A DNA stretch of 64,000 nucleotides. It comes from Mycolicibacterium litorale. GTDB taxonomy: Bacteria; Actinomycetota; Actinomycetes; Mycobacteriales; Mycobacteriaceae. Every line of letters begins with the position of its first letter. The stretch's first letter is position 1. The translations under genes were made by a program, and so were the position numbers. Below, in pieces: positions 1-7,052 of the stretch. Under the pieces are notes generated by a model, which worked only from the letters and a program-made list of their open reading frames with translations, was not told the DNA's origin and searched no databases. The stretch covers positions 4,960,001 to 5,024,000 of the forward strand of contig NZ_AP022586.1 of NCBI RefSeq assembly GCF_010731695.1, written 5' to 3'.

Positions 1-14
1 CGCTCAGCAACTCG

Positions 15-872
15 TCAGAGGGCAAACCGGCGGAGCAGCGAATACGTCAGCGCGCCGGCGGCAAGCGCGCTCATCCCCACCGCCGCCGTGGTGGCCACCG
101 CAGCGCCCGAGGGTGCCGGGATGCGGTCACGCAGGGACACCGGCTTGGTGAACGTCAACACCGGCCAGCCGCGGGTGACGGCCTCCTTGCGCAGCGCGCG
201 GTCCGGGTTCACCACGGTCGGATGGCCGACGGCCTCGAGCATCGGGATGTCGGTGATCGAATCGGAGTAGGCGTAACAGTGCTCGAGCGCGTACCCCTCG
301 CGCGCCGCCAGCGCGCGGATGGCCTTGACCTTGCCCTCGCCGTAGCAGTAGAACGCGATCTCGCCGGTGTACCGGCCGTCTTCGACGACCATCCGCGTCG
401 CCATCGCGTGGGTGGCGCCCAGCGCACGGGCGATCGGCGCGACGATCTCCTCACCGGATGCCGAGACCACGACCACGTCTCGGCCGCACAGTTTGTGGTC
501 GGCGATCAGATCGGCGGCCTCGGCGAACACCAGTGGGTCGACGATCTCGTGCAGGGTCTCGCCGACGATGGACTTGATCTGTTCGACGTCCCATCCCGTG
601 CACATGTTCGTCACGTAGGAACGCATGCGGTCCATCTGGTCGTGGTCGGCACCCGACATCAGGAACAGGAACTGCGCATACGTCGACTTGAGCACGGCCC
701 GCCGATTGAGCAGCCCCTGATCGAAGAAAGGTTTGCTAAAAGCCAACGTGCTCGACTTGGCGATCACCGTCTTGTCCAAATCGAAAAACGCAGCAGTACG
801 GACGGGGTGGTCGGGCGAGGATCCCGTTCCAGGCACGATCGAGGGTGCGGCATGCGGCTCCGATGCGCTCAC
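15..872 (-). CDS. HAD-family phosphatase, SerB-like (Rv3661-like)
   Basis: Predicted HAD phosphatase of the SerB-like group. The DLDKT nucleophile motif lies at residues 31-35, a VSAS motif II near 137, a GEGK lysine near 184 and a YSDSITD acidic motif near 203-209; a hydrophobic segment near 262-280 could anchor the C-terminus to the membrane. I start it at GTG 872, not ATG 923: the 17 extra residues look like non-coding translation, and remembered relatives start a few residues before AAFFDLDKT. The substrate is unknown; phosphoserine or a phospholipid head group are both possible. It is divergent from the 6C RNA and ssd, the arrangement of Rv3661 next to Rv3660c in M. tuberculosis. Confidence 0.85.
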   Translation of the reverse strand: MSASEPHAAPSIVPGTGSSPDHPVRTAAFFDLDKTVIAKSSTLAFSKPFFDQGLLNRRAVLKSTYAQFLFLMSGADHDQMDRMRSYVTNMCTGWDVEQIKSIVGETLHEIVDPLVFAEAADLIADHKLCGRDVVVVSASGEEIVAPIARALGATHAMATRMVVEDGRYTGEIAFYCYGEGKVKAIRALAAREGYALEHCYAYSDSITDIPMLEAVGHPTVVNPDRALRKEAVTRGWPVLTFTKPVSLRDRIPAPSGAAVATTAAVGMSALAAGALTYSLLRRFAL

Positions 873-995
873 GGGGCCAGCATAAACGTCATAGTCGTGA
901 CATCTGGGGTGTCGGCTGTACAAATTGGCAGATCAAGACACGTGTCCGCATACGCAGTTTTCTTACGAATCAGTAATTTCTAAGGTGCCCGGGAC

Positions 996-1026
996 TTGCA
1001 TTCCGTGGCCGTACCGTGTGTATAGT
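996..1026 (+). promoter_or_regulatory. SigA-type promoter of the 6C small RNA
   Basis: TTGCAT at 996-1001 and TATAGT at 1021-1026 with a 19-bp spacer. The predicted start near 1033 gives a transcript of about 97 nt to the terminator T-run, close to the roughly 93 nt reported for M. tuberculosis B11/6C. The spacing is slightly long. Confidence 0.5.
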
Positions 1027-1032
1027 GGGCGT

Positions 1033-1129
1033 TACCCGGGTTATGCCGGGTGTGCATCAGCCCGACCCCCCGGGGCTGATACACGACGACCTCCGCCTCC
1101 TCCCCCCCTGGCGGGGGTCGTCCCTTTTT
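1033..1129 (+). ncRNA. 6C small RNA (B11-like)
   Basis: Two consecutive hairpins have C-rich loops, the hallmark of the actinobacterial 6C RNA family. Hairpin 1 pairs 1056-1063 with 1073-1080 and its loop holds six consecutive C. Hairpin 2 pairs 1086-1097 with 1110-1121 (one G-U) and its loop holds seven consecutive C; it is followed by CCCTTTTT, so it also acts as the intrinsic terminator. The position between the Rv3661-like and ssd genes, on the ssd strand, is where B11/6C lies in M. tuberculosis. The exact 5' end is inferred from the upstream -10 element. Confidence 0.85.
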
Positions 1130-1300
1130 CGGGGGGTTGTTTTCGCAATCCGGATAACTCCGATGATGCCGAAACGTTGCCGAACCGAGATCGCCGAGTG
1201 CGGCGCCGAAGTTGTCCACAGTTGCTGGTTCATCCACATTCGGTAGCAACTCCGGGGCCGGCCGACGCTGCGGCGTCGATCCGCACGCCACAGTGGTGCC

Positions 1301-2365
1301 ATGACCACCACCCCCGCTGTGCTCGTCCTGCTGAGCGAACCCGCGCTGCGCGACGACGTCGACCGGGTTGCGGCGGCGGCCGCGGTGTCGCTGGTCCACG
1401 CGGAGGAGCCGTCCAGCCGCAAGGCGTGGAGCGCCGCGGCCGCCATCCTGCTCGACGAACCGTCCGCCCGCCGGTGCGCCGCGCGGGCCCTGCCCAGACG
1501 TGACCGCGTCTTCCTCGTCGAGCGGTCCGGGCCCGAGGAATCGCACTGGCACGCCGCGATCGAGGTGGGCGCCCAGCGCGTGATGACGCTGCCGGCGCAG
1601 GAGGCCGAACTCGTCGTCCTGCTGTCGGAAGCCGCCGAATCGGTGCGCGACGCCGCCCGGCGCGGAGCGGTCGCCGCCGTGATCGCCGGCCGCGGCGGAG
1701 CCGGCGCGTCGGTACTGGCCGCCGCGCTCGCGCTCTGCGGCGACGACGCGCTGCTGGTCGACGTCGACCCGTGGAGCGGCGGACTGGATCTGCTGCTGGG
1801 CGCCGAAACGACGACGGGGCTGCGCTGGCCGGACCTCTCCCTGCGCGGCGGCCGGATCGGCTATCCCGCGCTGTGTGACGCCCTGCCCCGCCACGCCGAG
1901 GTGACGCTGCTGGCCAACGGCCGGGCCGGCGGCGAGATCGACCCGAACGCGCTGGCCGCCGTTGTGGACGCCGGAAGCCGCGGCGGCGCGATGGTGGTGT
2001 GCGACGTACCGCGCCGCTCGACCGCCGCCGCGGAGGCCGCACTCGACGCCGCCGATCTGGTGATCGTGGTCGTCACCGCCGAAGTCCGCGCCTGTGCGGC
2101 GGCGAGCGCGATGGTCCCGTGGTTGTCGGCGATCAACCCCAACGTCGGCCTGGTGGTGCGCGGCCCCGCACCGGGCGGGTTGCGCGCCTCCGAGGTGGCC
2201 GCGTCCGCCGGGCTCCCGCTACTGGCGGCGATGCGGCCACAACCCGGAATCGCCGAGGCCCTCGAACGAGGCGGCCTGCGGGTGGCGCGACGGTCACCGC
2301 TCGGGGCGGCCGCGCACCGCGTGCTGGCCGTCCTGCAACGCCATCCCGCGACGGAGGCGGCATGA
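1301..2365 (+). CDS. ssd: Septum-site-determining protein Ssd (MinD/CpaE-like, Rv3660c-like)
   Basis: 354-residue MinD/CpaE-related protein. The nucleotide-binding loop near residues 128-138 reads GRGGAGAS, a deviant Walker A without the lysines of active MinD ATPases; I recall the same trend in the M. tuberculosis protein. The N-terminal 120 residues resemble a receiver-like domain, as in CpaE proteins that place Tad pilus machinery. It opens the tad operon: its TGA overlaps the tadA ATG (ATGA at 2362-2365), suggesting coupled translation. Function in septum regulation is known for M. tuberculosis Ssd; a link to pilus placement is inferred from context. Confidence 0.85.
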   Translation: MTTTPAVLVLLSEPALRDDVDRVAAAAAVSLVHAEEPSSRKAWSAAAAILLDEPSARRCAARALPRRDRVFLVERSGPEESHWHAAIEVGAQRVMTLPAQEAELVVLLSEAAESVRDAARRGAVAAVIAGRGGAGASVLAAALALCGDDALLVDVDPWSGGLDLLLGAETTTGLRWPDLSLRGGRIGYPALCDALPRHAEVTLLANGRAGGEIDPNALAAVVDAGSRGGAMVVCDVPRRSTAAAEAALDAADLVIVVVTAEVRACAAASAMVPWLSAINPNVGLVVRGPAPGGLRASEVAASAGLPLLAAMRPQPGIAEALERGGLRVARRSPLGAAAHRVLAVLQRHPATEAA

Positions 2366-3528
2366 ACTCCTCGCTGATCGAGCGTGTGCGGGAGCGGCTC
2401 GCTGCGGAGGCATCCCCGTTGCACCCGGCGGTCGTCGCGGCGGCCATCCGCGCCGAATCGGGCGGCGTCCTCGGCGACACCGAGGTGCTCACCAATCTGC
2501 GGGCGCTGCAGACCGAACTCACCGGTGCCGGACCGCTCGAACCGCTGTTGTGCGCCGACGGCACCACCGACGTACTGGTCACCGCGCCCCACGCGGTGTG
2601 GGTCGACGACGGAAAGGGATTGCGCCGCACGCCGATCCGGTTCCCCGACGAGGGCGCGGTGCGGCGGCTGGCCCAGCGGTTGGCGCTGGCCGCCGGCCGT
2701 CGCCTCGACGAGGCGCAGCCGTGGGTCGACGGGCAGCTGCACGGCCTGGGCACGGGTGAGTTCACCGTGCGCCTGCACGCCGTCCTGCCGCCCGTCGCGA
2801 CCGGCGGCACGTGCCTCTCGCTGCGCGTGCTGCGCCCGGCCAGCCAGGACCTGGCCGCACTGGTGGCCGCGGGCACCATCGGCGAGGAGGCCGCGCCGAT
2901 TCTTCGCGACGTCATCGACGCCCGGCTGGCGTTCCTGGTCAGCGGCGGCACCGGTGCGGGCAAGACGACGCTGCTCGCCGCGGCCCTCGGTGCCGTCGCG
3001 GCCCGCGAGCGGATCGTCTGCGTCGAGGACGCCGCCGAGCTGGCGCCACAACATCCGCACGTGGTGAAGCTCGTCGCGCGCGGAGCGAATGTCGAGGGCG
3101 TCGGGGAGGTGACGGTCCGCGACCTGGTTCGTCAGGCGCTGCGGATGCGGCCCGACCGGATCGTGGTCGGCGAGGTCCGTGGCGCGGAGGTCGTCGACCT
3201 GCTCGCCGCGCTCAACACCGGCCATGACGGGGGAGCGGGCACCGTGCACGCCAACAACCCCGCCGAGGTGCCGGCGCGGATGGAGGCGCTCGGAGCCGTC
3301 GGCGGGCTCACCCGCCCGGTGTTGCACAGCCAATTGGCCGCGGCGGTGCAGGTGCTGCTGCACGTGGCGCGCGACAACGCGGGCGTGCGCCGGCTCACCG
3401 AGATCGCTGTGCTGCGACCGCATGACGACGGTCGCGTCCGGGTGGTGCCCGCATGGCGGATCGGCGGCGGCTTCGACGCAGGCACCGCCGAGCTGAACCG
3501 GCTCATCGCGGCGCGGAGGGCCAGTTGA
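2362..3528 (+). CDS. tadA: Tad pilus assembly ATPase TadA/CpaF
   Basis: 388-residue type II/IV secretion ATPase expected to power Tad pilus assembly at the inner membrane. Walker A GGTGAGKTT is at residues 195-203, followed by an Asp-box segment (CVEDAAEL), a Walker B region (RPDRIVVGEVRG) and a His box (GHDGGAGTVHANN). All motifs needed for ATP hydrolysis appear intact. The ATG at 2362 overlaps the ssd stop, and its own stop overlaps the TTG start of tadB. Ortholog of Rv3659c by order and sequence. Confidence 0.93.
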   Translation: MNSSLIERVRERLAAEASPLHPAVVAAAIRAESGGVLGDTEVLTNLRALQTELTGAGPLEPLLCADGTTDVLVTAPHAVWVDDGKGLRRTPIRFPDEGAVRRLAQRLALAAGRRLDEAQPWVDGQLHGLGTGEFTVRLHAVLPPVATGGTCLSLRVLRPASQDLAALVAAGTIGEEAAPILRDVIDARLAFLVSGGTGAGKTTLLAAALGAVAARERIVCVEDAAELAPQHPHVVKLVARGANVEGVGEVTVRDLVRQALRMRPDRIVVGEVRGAEVVDLLAALNTGHDGGAGTVHANNPAEVPARMEALGAVGGLTRPVLHSQLAAAVQVLLHVARDNAGVRRLTEIAVLRPHDDGRVRVVPAWRIGGGFDAGTAELNRLIAARRAS

Positions 3529-4313
3529 GCACCGCCGCGCTCGCCTTGGCGCTTGCGGTGCTGCTCAACCCGGTCGACGTCAGCCGGCGATTGCGCGGAC
3601 CCACCCGGCATCCGCTTCGCCGTCGACCACCCCGCGCCCTGATCGCGCTGGCCGCGGTGCCCGCGGCGCTGGTGTGGTCCGTGGCCCCCGCCGGCGTCGT
3701 GCTCGCCGCGGCGATCGCCTGCGCCACCGCCGCGGTGCGCATCCGCACCCGGCGCGCGGTCCGCCGCCGTGATCGCGAATCGGAGTCGCTGCAGTGCGCG
3801 CTGGAGGTTCTGGTGGGCGAACTGCGCGTGGGCGCTCATCCGGTGTCCGCATTCGAGGCAGCGGCCGAGGAGACCGACGGTCAGGTCGCCGAATCCCTGC
3901 GGGCTGTCGCCGCGCGGGCCCGGCTCGGTGCCGACGTCGCGGCCGGTCTGCACGACACCGCGCGCGGATCGGACCTCGCCGCACAGTGGGAGCGGATCGC
4001 GGTGTGCTGGCAGCTGGCCCAGACCCACGGTCTGTCCATTGCGGCGCTGATGCAGACCGCGCAGCGCGACATCGGCGAGCGGCAACGGTTTTCGTCCCGG
4101 GTGAGCGCCGGGATGGCGGGTGCGCGCGCGACGGCGGCGGTGCTCGCGGCGCTGCCGGTGCTGGGCATCGCGCTCGGCCAGCTGATCGGCGCCGAGCCGC
4201 TGGGTTTCCTGTTCGCCGGCGGGGTGGGCGGGTGGCTGCTGCTGGTCGGCGTGACGCTGTCCTGCATCGGGTTGCTGTGGTCGGATCGCATCACCGCCGG
4301 GGTGACGACGTGA
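3525..4313 (+). CDS. tadB: Tad pilus inner-membrane protein TadB-like
   Basis: 262-residue membrane protein with a type II secretion F-like domain (about residues 80-215, core helices around ALEVLVGELRVGAHPVSAF) between N-terminal and C-terminal hydrophobic segments. It would form the platform for pilin assembly together with TadC. The start is TTG 3525, overlapping the tadA TGA as TTGA, with a GGAGGG ribosome site at about 3515-3520. Rv3658c-like; the actinobacterial Tad platform proteins are shorter and more divergent than proteobacterial ones. Confidence 0.85.
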   Translation: MSTAALALALAVLLNPVDVSRRLRGPTRHPLRRRPPRALIALAAVPAALVWSVAPAGVVLAAAIACATAAVRIRTRRAVRRRDRESESLQCALEVLVGELRVGAHPVSAFEAAAEETDGQVAESLRAVAARARLGADVAAGLHDTARGSDLAAQWERIAVCWQLAQTHGLSIAALMQTAQRDIGERQRFSSRVSAGMAGARATAAVLAALPVLGIALGQLIGAEPLGFLFAGGVGGWLLLVGVTLSCIGLLWSDRITAGVTT

Positions 4314-4888
4314 CGATGTCGGCGGCGCTGCTCGCGCTGGCGCTGCTGATGACCGGCCGCGACGGCGGTGCCCGGCTGGCAGCCATGCGCACGGCCGGAG
4401 AGCGGACCGAACGCCCGGCGCGGCGCGGTATCGCCGATCCGCTCGCGGCGGCATCGACGTTCGACGTGCTGGCGGCGTGCCTCTCGTCGGGAATGGCGGT
4501 GTCGGCCGCGGCGTCGGCTGCGGCGTTGTCCGCGCCGTCCGGCTTGGCCAAGGTCCTGACCCGGGCCGCCGACATGTTGGCGCTCGGCGCCGATGCGGCG
4601 ACCGCCTGGTCGGATCCCGGTTCGCCGCTCGACGACCACACCCGTGCGCTGCTGCGGTTGGCCCGGCGATCGGCGGAGTCCGGAACGGCGCTCGCGCGGG
4701 GCGTCGCCGAGCTGGCGATCGAATCCCGCAGCGACGCAGCCGATGTCGCACGAGGCGCCGCAGAACGTGCGGGCGTATTGATCGCCGCCCCACTGGGGGT
4801 GTGTTACCTGCCTGCGTTCCTGTGCCTGGGCATCGTGCCCGTGGTGGCGGGGCTGGCCGGTGACGTTCTGCAGTCGGGTCTGTGGTGA
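4310..4888 (+). CDS. tadC: Tad pilus inner-membrane protein TadC-like
   Basis: 192-residue protein with an N-terminal hydrophobic stretch, a T2SSF-type helical region (about residues 45-150) and a C-terminal membrane segment around PLGVCYLPAFLCLGIVPVV. Second platform protein of the Tad machine, Rv3657c-like. I choose GTG 4310, which overlaps the tadB stop as GTGA; an in-frame ATG at 4316 is possible. About 48 bases separate its stop from the pilin-like gene. Confidence 0.8.
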   Translation: MTMSAALLALALLMTGRDGGARLAAMRTAGERTERPARRGIADPLAAASTFDVLAACLSSGMAVSAAASAAALSAPSGLAKVLTRAADMLALGADAATAWSDPGSPLDDHTRALLRLARRSAESGTALARGVAELAIESRSDAADVARGAAERAGVLIAAPLGVCYLPAFLCLGIVPVVAGLAGDVLQSGLW

Positions 4889-4936
4889 GGACGGGCGGTC
4901 GCGGACGGTCCGCGAACGAGAATGAGGGAGGGCACG

Positions 4937-5158
4937 ATGTCACGGGAACCGAGGTCACTGGGAGTGATGCTCGACGAACTCAGGTTGCGGATGACGTTGC
5001 TTGCGGTCGACGAAGCCGGGATGTCGACGGTCGAGTACGCCATCGGCACGATCGCCGCGGCGGCGTTCGGGGCGATCCTCTACACGGTCGTCACCGGCGA
5101 CTCCATCGTCAGTGCGCTGACAAACATCATCAGCCGCGCACTCAACACCAATGTCTGA
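4937..5158 (+). CDS. Flp-type prepilin-like protein (DUF4244, Rv3656c-like)
   Basis: 73-residue small protein with the type IVb prepilin pattern: a charged leader, then EAG followed by MSTVEY, giving Glu at +5 and Tyr at +6 after the predicted cleavage glycine, then a hydrophobic helix (IGTIAAAAFGAIL). It is the likely major pilin of the Tad system. The start is ATG 4937, not the upstream GTG, because an AGGGAGGG ribosome site lies at 4924-4931. No prepilin peptidase gene is in the window, so processing must be encoded elsewhere. Confidence 0.85.
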   Translation: MSREPRSLGVMLDELRLRMTLLAVDEAGMSTVEYAIGTIAAAAFGAILYTVVTGDSIVSALTNIISRALNTNV

Positions 5159-5484
5159 GTGACGATTCCGGTGGCGCCACGGTCGAGGCGGCGTTCGCGA
5201 TCGCCGCGGTGGTGGTCGTGTTGGCGATGTGCGTCGCCGGTCTGTCCGCCGTCGGGGCCCAGATCCGGTGCATCGACGCCGCGCGGGAAGCGGCACGCCT
5301 GGCGGCGCGCGGTGACGAGTCTGCGACGACGGTGGCCAGGAAGATCGCCCCGCAGGGCGCGGTGGTCGAACTGCGGTGGGACGGTGACCTTGCCGTCGCC
5401 CGCGTCAGCAGCACATCGCCGATGCTGTTCGGCGTCACGGTCGCCGCGCGAGCGGTGGCCGCGGCCGAATCCGGTGTGCGATGA
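5155..5484 (+). CDS. TadE-like pseudopilin (Rv3655c-like), probable CTG start
   Basis: About 109 residues: a short leader, then SGGATVEAAFAIAAVVVVL, a TadE-type hydrophobic helix with the conserved Glu, and a small C-terminal domain. Likely minor pilin. No ATG, GTG or TTG lies in frame between 4885 and the conserved helix. The only plausible start at the expected place is CTG 5155, which overlaps the pilin stop as CTGA, parallel to the other junctions of the operon. The alternative, GTG 4882/4885, would read about 90 Arg-rich residues through the pilin gene in another frame and looks wrong. Confidence 0.7.
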   Translation: MSDDSGGATVEAAFAIAAVVVVLAMCVAGLSAVGAQIRCIDAAREAARLAARGDESATTVARKIAPQGAVVELRWDGDLAVARVSSTSPMLFGVTVAARAVAAAESGVR

Positions 5485-5824
5485 GCGCGGCGCGGCGACG
5501 CTCACCGCGGTCGCCGCCCTGGCGGTGCTGATCGCCGTCACCGGCGGACTGGCCCATGTCGGCTCGGCGGTGGTCGCGCGTCATCGGGCCCAGGCAGCGG
5601 CCGATCTCGCCGCACTGGCCGCGGCCGGCCGGCTTGCCGCGGGCACCGAATCAGCCTGTGCGCAGGCAACTCTGGTCGCCGAGGCGATGAACACGTCGCT
5701 GACCCACTGCGCGGTGGACGGCTTGGAGGTGGTCGTCCGGATCGACGCCGCGATCGGGCTCGGCGGCTGGCGCTTCGGGCCAGCGCATGCCGCGGCGCGC
5801 GGGGGACCGGTGCTACTCCGGTGA
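5474..5824 (+). CDS. Rv3654c-like small secreted or pilus-associated protein
   Basis: 116 residues beginning CDERGAATLTAVAALAVLIAVTGG, a helicase/TadE-like N-terminal segment resembling Tad-operon 'Rv3654c' proteins, with one hydrophobic helix at about residues 8-28 and a small Ala-rich C-terminal part with two cysteines. GTG 5474 overlaps the TadE-like gene by 11 bp. It is the last gene of the tad operon; its 3' end overlaps the converging Rv3651-like gene by 12 bp. Rv3654c of M. tuberculosis has been reported as secreted into host cells; whether this copy behaves so is unknown. Confidence 0.65.
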   Translation: MCDERGAATLTAVAALAVLIAVTGGLAHVGSAVVARHRAQAAADLAALAAAGRLAAGTESACAQATLVAEAMNTSLTHCAVDGLEVVVRIDAAIGLGGWRFGPAHAAARGGPVLLR

Positions 5825-6844
5825 CAGCGGCTGTCCGGCCGGCTGCGACAGCCGGGCGTCGCGGATCTCCTCGCCGGTCGGCAGCCGCACCGACGCCAGG
5901 CCGGCGAAGGTGTCGGCTTCGAGTTCGATGCGGTTGATGGTCACATGCACCGGCGCCCAGTCGCCGTCGGCGGTGCGCAGGCGCATGACCGCCGTGGCCG
6001 CGCCGCGGTCGAGCTCGGTGATCATTCGCGCCAACTCGAACCCGTCGTCGGGGTGCACCTCGTTCGCGCGCCAGTCGTAGAACGGGGCCGGCGGGTCGAG
6101 CCACTTGAGCAGCTTCCAGGTGTCCAGGTCGACCAGCGCCCGGTGCAGGCCGCTCTGCGCCAGCCCGTCGAGGATGCGCTGGGCCAGGTGGTCGTGCGGG
6201 AATGCCGGGCCGTCACGCTCGGCACGCCAGTTCATCGCCCGGCACACCAACCGAGGCGCCCCGTCCTCGTGCTCCTCGAGCAGGGCCCGCGCACTGAACC
6301 CCACCGAGATCAGCTCGCCCCGGTAGTCGGTGACATCCCAGGTGCTGCAGAAGGTCTGGCCTGGCTCCGGCCGAATTGCCATCGAGAGCACCTTCGTCTC
6401 GCTCGGGTTGAGGTCGCGCATCGGCAGGTCCTCGGCCAGGGCACGGCCGTGGGTGTCCTCGGTGTCGGGATCGCGGCCGCTGTTGGCCAGCGACTGTGTG
6501 GTGGCCGTGGCGACACCGGTGGCCAGATCCCACTTCAGTGGTCCCGGCAGCGGCCGCTCGGGCGGATCCATGTCCGGCGGCCCGACCCAGACGTGCACAC
6601 CGTGAATGCGGCCGTCGGACATCTGCACCACCTCGGTGCGGATCACGCGGTCGTTCTTCGGGGTGATACTCGACAGACCCTGGCCGGCGCGGACCGTCTC
6701 GGCGATCGCGGTCTGCACCGCCATCAGGTGGGGGTTACGCCGCAGAAAAGCGCTGATGGGGACCATGTTCTCGGTGCGTGCGCCCCGCGCGACGACGACG
6801 GGCTCGCTGCCCAGGGTCTCCACGAGCAGCCAGTCGTGGCTCAT
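5813..6844 (-). CDS. Rv3651-like multi-sensor-domain protein
   Basis: 343-residue soluble protein starting MSHDWLLVETLG, the same start as M. tuberculosis Rv3651, which I recall as a triple sensor-domain (GAF/PAS-like) protein of unknown ligand. The C-terminal third has a PAS-like pattern (YDWRANEVHPDDGFELARMI, then a strand-rich segment). ATG 6844 is chosen because upstream codons translate to low-complexity Arg/Pro sequence. No output domain such as a kinase or cyclase is visible. It converges on the tad operon with a 12-bp overlap. Confidence 0.8.
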   Translation of the reverse strand: MSHDWLLVETLGSEPVVVARGARTENMVPISAFLRRNPHLMAVQTAIAETVRAGQGLSSITPKNDRVIRTEVVQMSDGRIHGVHVWVGPPDMDPPERPLPGPLKWDLATGVATATTQSLANSGRDPDTEDTHGRALAEDLPMRDLNPSETKVLSMAIRPEPGQTFCSTWDVTDYRGELISVGFSARALLEEHEDGAPRLVCRAMNWRAERDGPAFPHDHLAQRILDGLAQSGLHRALVDLDTWKLLKWLDPPAPFYDWRANEVHPDDGFELARMITELDRGAATAVMRLRTADGDWAPVHVTINRIELEADTFAGLASVRLPTGEEIRDARLSQPAGQPLSPE

Positions 6845-7052
6845 GGCCGCGATTTTACGTGGCGCGTCCACCCCACCGGATCCGTTGCGCGGAGGTCGCC
6901 GCACCGCCCGCCATTGCCCCGAACTGGTGGCGGGTCGCCTGATATCAAGGTATTTTGCTTGCACGCCCGATGCCGGGTGGGCGGAACGGATCGCGTTGTC
7001 GAACCTGCCGCGCGTGAGGAGTCGGCCGTCGAGGGGTCGGTCGCTCCCCGGG

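Noticed and set aside
924..1020. Ms1/MTS2823 RNA upstream of the HAD gene
   Set aside because: In M. tuberculosis that RNA lies beyond the 3' end of Rv3661, which here would be left of the window; the RNA in this gap fits 6C instead.
1861..4958. Long open frames on the minus strand (520 and 608 codons) opposite the tad operon
   Set aside because: They are Arg/His/Pro/Gly-rich translations of high-GC coding DNA, with no motifs, and the plus-strand genes there are clearly real.
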